64,000 bases of DNA, taken from assembly GCF_001190945.1 (NCBI RefSeq), contig NZ_CP011112.1, positions 2,542,001-2,606,000 on the forward strand. Reading direction: 5' to 3'. Below are positions 61,303-64,000 of the stretch, piece by piece. This DNA comes from Luteipulveratus mongoliensis (lineage in GTDB: Bacteria; Actinomycetota; Actinomycetes; Actinomycetales; Dermatophilaceae). A program made the position numbers and the translations under genes. Within the stretch, counting starts at the first letter, position 1. The number at the start of each line of letters is the position of its first letter. The notes beneath the pieces are model-generated. The model did no database searches, was not told the origin of the DNA, and saw only the letters and a list, made by a program, of their open reading frames with translations.

Positions 61303-62832
61303 ATGGCTACTCAGTTCGTCGACCGCGTCGTCCTGCAGGTCGTCGCCGGCAACGGCGGTCACGGAGTGGCCTCGGTGCACCGAGAGAAGTTCAAGCCGCT
61401 CGGCGGCCCGGACGGTGGCAACGGCGGTCGTGGCGGTGACGTCGTCCTCGAGGTCGACCCGCAGTCCACGACCCTGCTGGACTACCACCGCAGCCCTCAC
61501 CGCAAGGCCACCAACGGCAAGCCGGGCGCCGGAGACGAGCGCAACGGTGCAGACGGCGACGACCTGGTCCTTCCGGTCCCCGAAGGCACGGTCGTCAAGG
61601 ACGGCAGCGGCGAGATCGTCGCCGACCTGGTTGGCGCTGGCACCCGGTTCGTGATCGCCCAGGGCGGCCGCGGGGGACTGGGCAACAAGGCGCTCGCCTC
61701 GGCGCGTCGCATCGCTCCTGGATTCGCGCTGCTGGGTGAGCCGGGCGACGAGCTCGACGTCGTCCTGGAGCTGAAGACGCTCGCCGACGTCGCTCTGATC
61801 GGCTTCCCGTCGGCCGGCAAGTCGAGCCTGGTGTCGGTGATGTCCGCTGCCAAGCCGAAGATCGCCGACTACCCCTTCACCACGCTCGTGCCCAACCTCG
61901 GCGTCGTCACAGCCGGCTCCGAGCGCTACACGATCGCCGACGTACCCGGCCTGATCCCCGGCGCCAGCCAGGGCAAGGGTCTGGGGCTGGAGTTCCTGCG
62001 CCACGTGGAGCGCTGCTCGGTCCTGGTGCACGTGATCGACTGCGCCACCCTCGAGCCGGGCCGCGACCCCATGACCGATCTCGACGTCATCGAGCACGAG
62101 CTCTCCGAATACGTCCCCGACGCCTCGCTCGGCGGCAAGCCGCTGTCCGAGCGCACCCGCATCGTGGTTCTCAACAAGGCTGACGTGCCCGACGCCCGTG
62201 AGCTGGCCGAGATGGTGCGCCCCGACCTGGAGGCCAAGGGCCTCGAGGTGCACATCGTCTCGGCGGTCGCGCACCAGGGTCTCAAGGAGCTCTCCTTCGC
62301 GCTGGCCGGTCACGTCGCGACCGCCCGCGCCGAGGTCGAGGTCGCCACACCGGCCCGAATCGTGTTGCGCCCCAAGGCTGTTGACGACTCCGGGTTCGAG
62401 GTTCGTCGTGAGCACACCTCCGACGGCGATATCTTCCGCGTCGTCGGTGAGCGCCCGACGCGCTGGATTCGCCAGACTGACTTCGCCAACGACGAGGCTG
62501 TCGGCTACCTCGCGGACCGGCTCAACCGGCTCGGCGTCGAGGACGCACTCTTCAAGGCCGGTGCCGTCGCCGGGTCGACGGTCCTCATCGGACCGGTCGA
62601 CAACGCCGTGGTCTTCGACTGGGAGCCCACCATGGCCACCGGCGCTGAGCTGCTCGGTGCGCGCGGCACCGACCTGCGGCTGGACGAGCAGCACCGTCCG
62701 ACTCGCGCCGAGAGGCGCGATGAGTTCCACTCCCGCAAGGACGGCCAGCGCGAGGCGCGAGAGTCCCTGCAGGCCGAGCGTGAGGCCGGGATCTGGACCG
62801 AGCGCCCGCCTGTCGAGGTCGACGAGGACTGA
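61303..62832 (+). CDS. obg: GTPase Obg (ribosome assembly, stress/growth control)
   Basis: A 509-residue Obg protein. The N-terminal Gly-rich Obg fold ([31 protein letters not shown]) is followed by the G domain with [12 protein letters not shown] (G1), [10 protein letters not shown] (G3) and NKAD (G4), and a C-terminal OCT domain of the actinobacterial type ([16 protein letters not shown]) with an extra charged tail. It binds the 50S subunit and ppGpp. The ATG follows AGGAGCACC; a 29-codon in-frame extension upstream was rejected as non-conserved. Confidence 0.95.
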   Translation: MATQFVDRVVLQVVAGNGGHGVASVHREKFKPLGGPDGGNGGRGGDVVLEVDPQSTTLLDYHRSPHRKATNGKPGAGDERNGADGDDLVLPVPEGTVVKDGSGEIVADLVGAGTRFVIAQGGRGGLGNKALASARRIAPGFALLGEPGDELDVVLELKTLADVALIGFPSAGKSSLVSVMSAAKPKIADYPFTTLVPNLGVVTAGSERYTIADVPGLIPGASQGKGLGLEFLRHVERCSVLVHVIDCATLEPGRDPMTDLDVIEHELSEYVPDASLGGKPLSERTRIVVLNKADVPDARELAEMVRPDLEAKGLEVHIVSAVAHQGLKELSFALAGHVATARAEVEVATPARIVLRPKAVDDSGFEVRREHTSDGDIFRVVGERPTRWIRQTDFANDEAVGYLADRLNRLGVEDALFKAGAVAGSTVLIGPVDNAVVFDWEPTMATGAELLGARGTDLRLDEQHRPTRAERRDEFHSRKDGQREARESLQAEREAGIWTERPPVEVDED

Positions 62833-62895
62833 GCGCCGACGTACGACGTCCGTTCCTCTGACATGGACATCGAGGCGACCGCCGCCCGCGCGAAC

Positions 62896-62901
62896 TACGC
62901 T
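62896..62901 (+). promoter_or_regulatory. -10 box TACGCT for proB (leaderless)
   Basis: TACGCT ends 8 nt before the GTG at 62910, which has no ribosome-binding site. Confidence 0.45.
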
Positions 62902-62909
62902 CGGCTCCT

Positions 62910-64000
62910 GTGAGCGAGCCCAGCACGACGTCGGCACGCGCGGCAGTGGCCTCGGCGCACCGCGTGGTCGTCAAGGTCGGCTCCAGCTCGCTGACGGACG
63001 AGGCGGGCAACCTGTCGCCCGACCGCCTTGCGGCGCTGGTCGATGTGCTCGCCCGACGCCGTCTGGTCGGCAGCGAGATCGTGCTCGTCTCCTCTGGTGC
63101 GATCGCGGCCGGGATCAAGCCGCTCGCGCTCTCTCGTCGCCCGCGTGACCTGGCCACGCAGCAGGCGGCGGCTAGCGTCGGTCAGGGCGCGCTGCTGGCC
63201 GCCTACACGGGGGCGTTCGGCCGGCACGGCCTGACCGTTGGGCAGGTGCTGCTCACCGCTGACGACGTCACGCGGCGTACCCACTACACCAACGCGCGGC
63301 GCACCCTGGAACGTCTGCTCGCCCTGGGCGTTGTCCCGGTCGTGAACGAGAACGACACCGTCGCGACGCACGAGATCCGTTTCGGCGACAACGACCGGCT
63401 GGCTGCCCTGGTGGCGCACCTGGTCGATGCCGACGCGCTCGTGCTGCTCTCGGACGTCGATGCGCTGTACGACGGCCCGCCGAGTCGTGCCGGCAGCGCC
63501 AGGATCGCCGAGGTCGCCTCCGTGGAGGAGATCGCACATGTCGACATCGCCGGGACCGGATCCGGCGTCGGCACCGGCGGGATGCAGACCAAGGTGGAGG
63601 CCGCGACCATCGCTACGGCGGCTGGCGTACCCACGGTGCTGACGGCCACGCCCCTGGTGCAGGCTGCGCTGGACGGCGATGACGTCGGGACGGTCTTCCA
63701 CCCGACCCACGGGCGAGGCCGCGCACGACGCCTGTGGCTGGCGTACGCCACCACACCGCAGGGGCGCCTCGTCCTGGACGACGGCGCCGTGGCGGCCGTC
63801 ACGCAGCGAGGCAAGTCGTTGCTCCCGGCGGGGATCGTGGGGATCAACGGACGCTTCTCCGAGGGCGACCCGGTGGACCTCGTCGACACCCGCGACCAGG
63901 TCGTGGCGCGCGGTCTGGTCAACTACGACGCGAAGGAGCTGCCCGACCTGCTGGGTCGCAGCACCCGTGATCTGGCTCGCGAGCTCGGACCCGAGTACGA
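62910..64000 (+). CDS. proB: Glutamate 5-kinase, truncated by window end
   Basis: 363 residues are visible and the frame is still open at the last base. It catalyses the first step of proline synthesis, phosphorylating glutamate. The kinase domain shows HRVVVKVGSSSLTDEAGNL, VSSGAIAAGIKPL, VPVVNENDTVAT and GTGSGVGTGGMQTKVEAA, and the C-terminal PUA domain (GKSLLPAGIVGINGRFSEGDPV) is nearly complete, so only a few residues are missing. The GTG start is placed by a leaderless promoter. Its position after obg is conserved in many actinobacteria. Confidence 0.93.
   Translation, partial: MSEPSTTSARAAVASAHRVVVKVGSSSLTDEAGNLSPDRLAALVDVLARRRLVGSEIVLVSSGAIAAGIKPLALSRRPRDLATQQAAASVGQGALLAAYTGAFGRHGLTVGQVLLTADDVTRRTHYTNARRTLERLLALGVVPVVNENDTVATHEIRFGDNDRLAALVAHLVDADALVLLSDVDALYDGPPSRAGSARIAEVASVEEIAHVDIAGTGSGVGTGGMQTKVEAATIATAAGVPTVLTATPLVQAALDGDDVGTVFHPTHGRGRARRLWLAYATTPQGRLVLDDGAVAAVTQRGKSLLPAGIVGINGRFSEGDPVDLVDTRDQVVARGLVNYDAKELPDLLGRSTRDLARELGPEY

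Noticed and set aside
1-64000. Mobile elements, CRISPR arrays, tRNA or rRNA genes
   Set aside because: No transposase, integrase, regularly spaced repeats, tRNA-like clover-leaf with CCA-type end or rRNA sequence was recognised on either strand.

Overview
The window is a G+C-rich chromosomal segment of an actinobacterium. The evidence is the gene content and order (sulfate assimilation operon, rimP-nusA-ylxR-infB, a complete ergothioneine pathway, rbfA-truB-ribF, rne-rplU-rpmA-obg-proB), the many GTG/TTG starts, and many start codons that sit 6-8 nt behind a TANNNT-type -10 box, as expected for leaderless mRNAs. A member of the Micrococcales is the best guess, but that is an inference. I see no tRNA, rRNA, CRISPR array, transposase, integrase or phage gene.

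Layout. 1-7400: the 3' end of a secreted M23 peptidase, an SDR enzyme, a minus-strand run of two tandem CapA-like lipoproteins and a NUDIX hydrolase, a DUF255 thioredoxin-fold protein, a solute-binding-like protein without signal peptide, and a 60-residue protein. 7416-18260: the most distinctive region, a glycan-utilisation locus with a GH5 beta-mannosidase-like enzyme, a LacI-family repressor, an ABC sugar importer (binding lipoprotein plus two permeases, no ATPase), a GH38 alpha-mannosidase and a Tat-exported GH85 endo-beta-N-acetylglucosaminidase. Three near-palindromic sites resembling CTAAACCGGTTTAG lie before the GH5, transporter and GH85 transcription units. Together the genes suggest cleavage of high-mannose N-glycans outside the cell, import of the mannosyl-GlcNAc oligosaccharide, and cytoplasmic trimming to mannose and GlcNAc.

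18300-21920: acetyltransferase, HIT protein, two unknown small proteins, a streptomycin-kinase-like phosphotransferase and a DUF4439 lipoprotein. 21990-27139: a tightly overlapping sulfate-assimilation operon (sir-cysH-cysC-cysD-cysN). 27248-32344: rimP-nusA-ylxR-infB, closed by a 23-bp-stem hairpin. 32439-37890: ergothioneine genes egtE-A-B-C-D. These and a few further genes (DUF1203, MFS pump with TetR repressor, Trm11-like methyltransferase) separate infB from rbfA-truB-ribF (41662-44094), which are usually its direct neighbours.

44190-48713: a long-chain acyl-CoA synthetase, a LysE-type exporter and a TIGR03960 radical SAM protein. 48718-56766: an accessory block of regulators, a deazaflavin-type reductase, an ABC exporter, an MFS transporter, a GlxA-type regulator, a PPOX-fold protein, a beta-lactamase-like hydrolase and an HxlR regulator. 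56824-64000: the TIGR03936 partner of the radical SAM protein, rne with a leader of about 300 nt, rplU-rpmA, obg and the first 363 codons of proB, cut by the window end. The longest stretch without a gene is 57565-57888.
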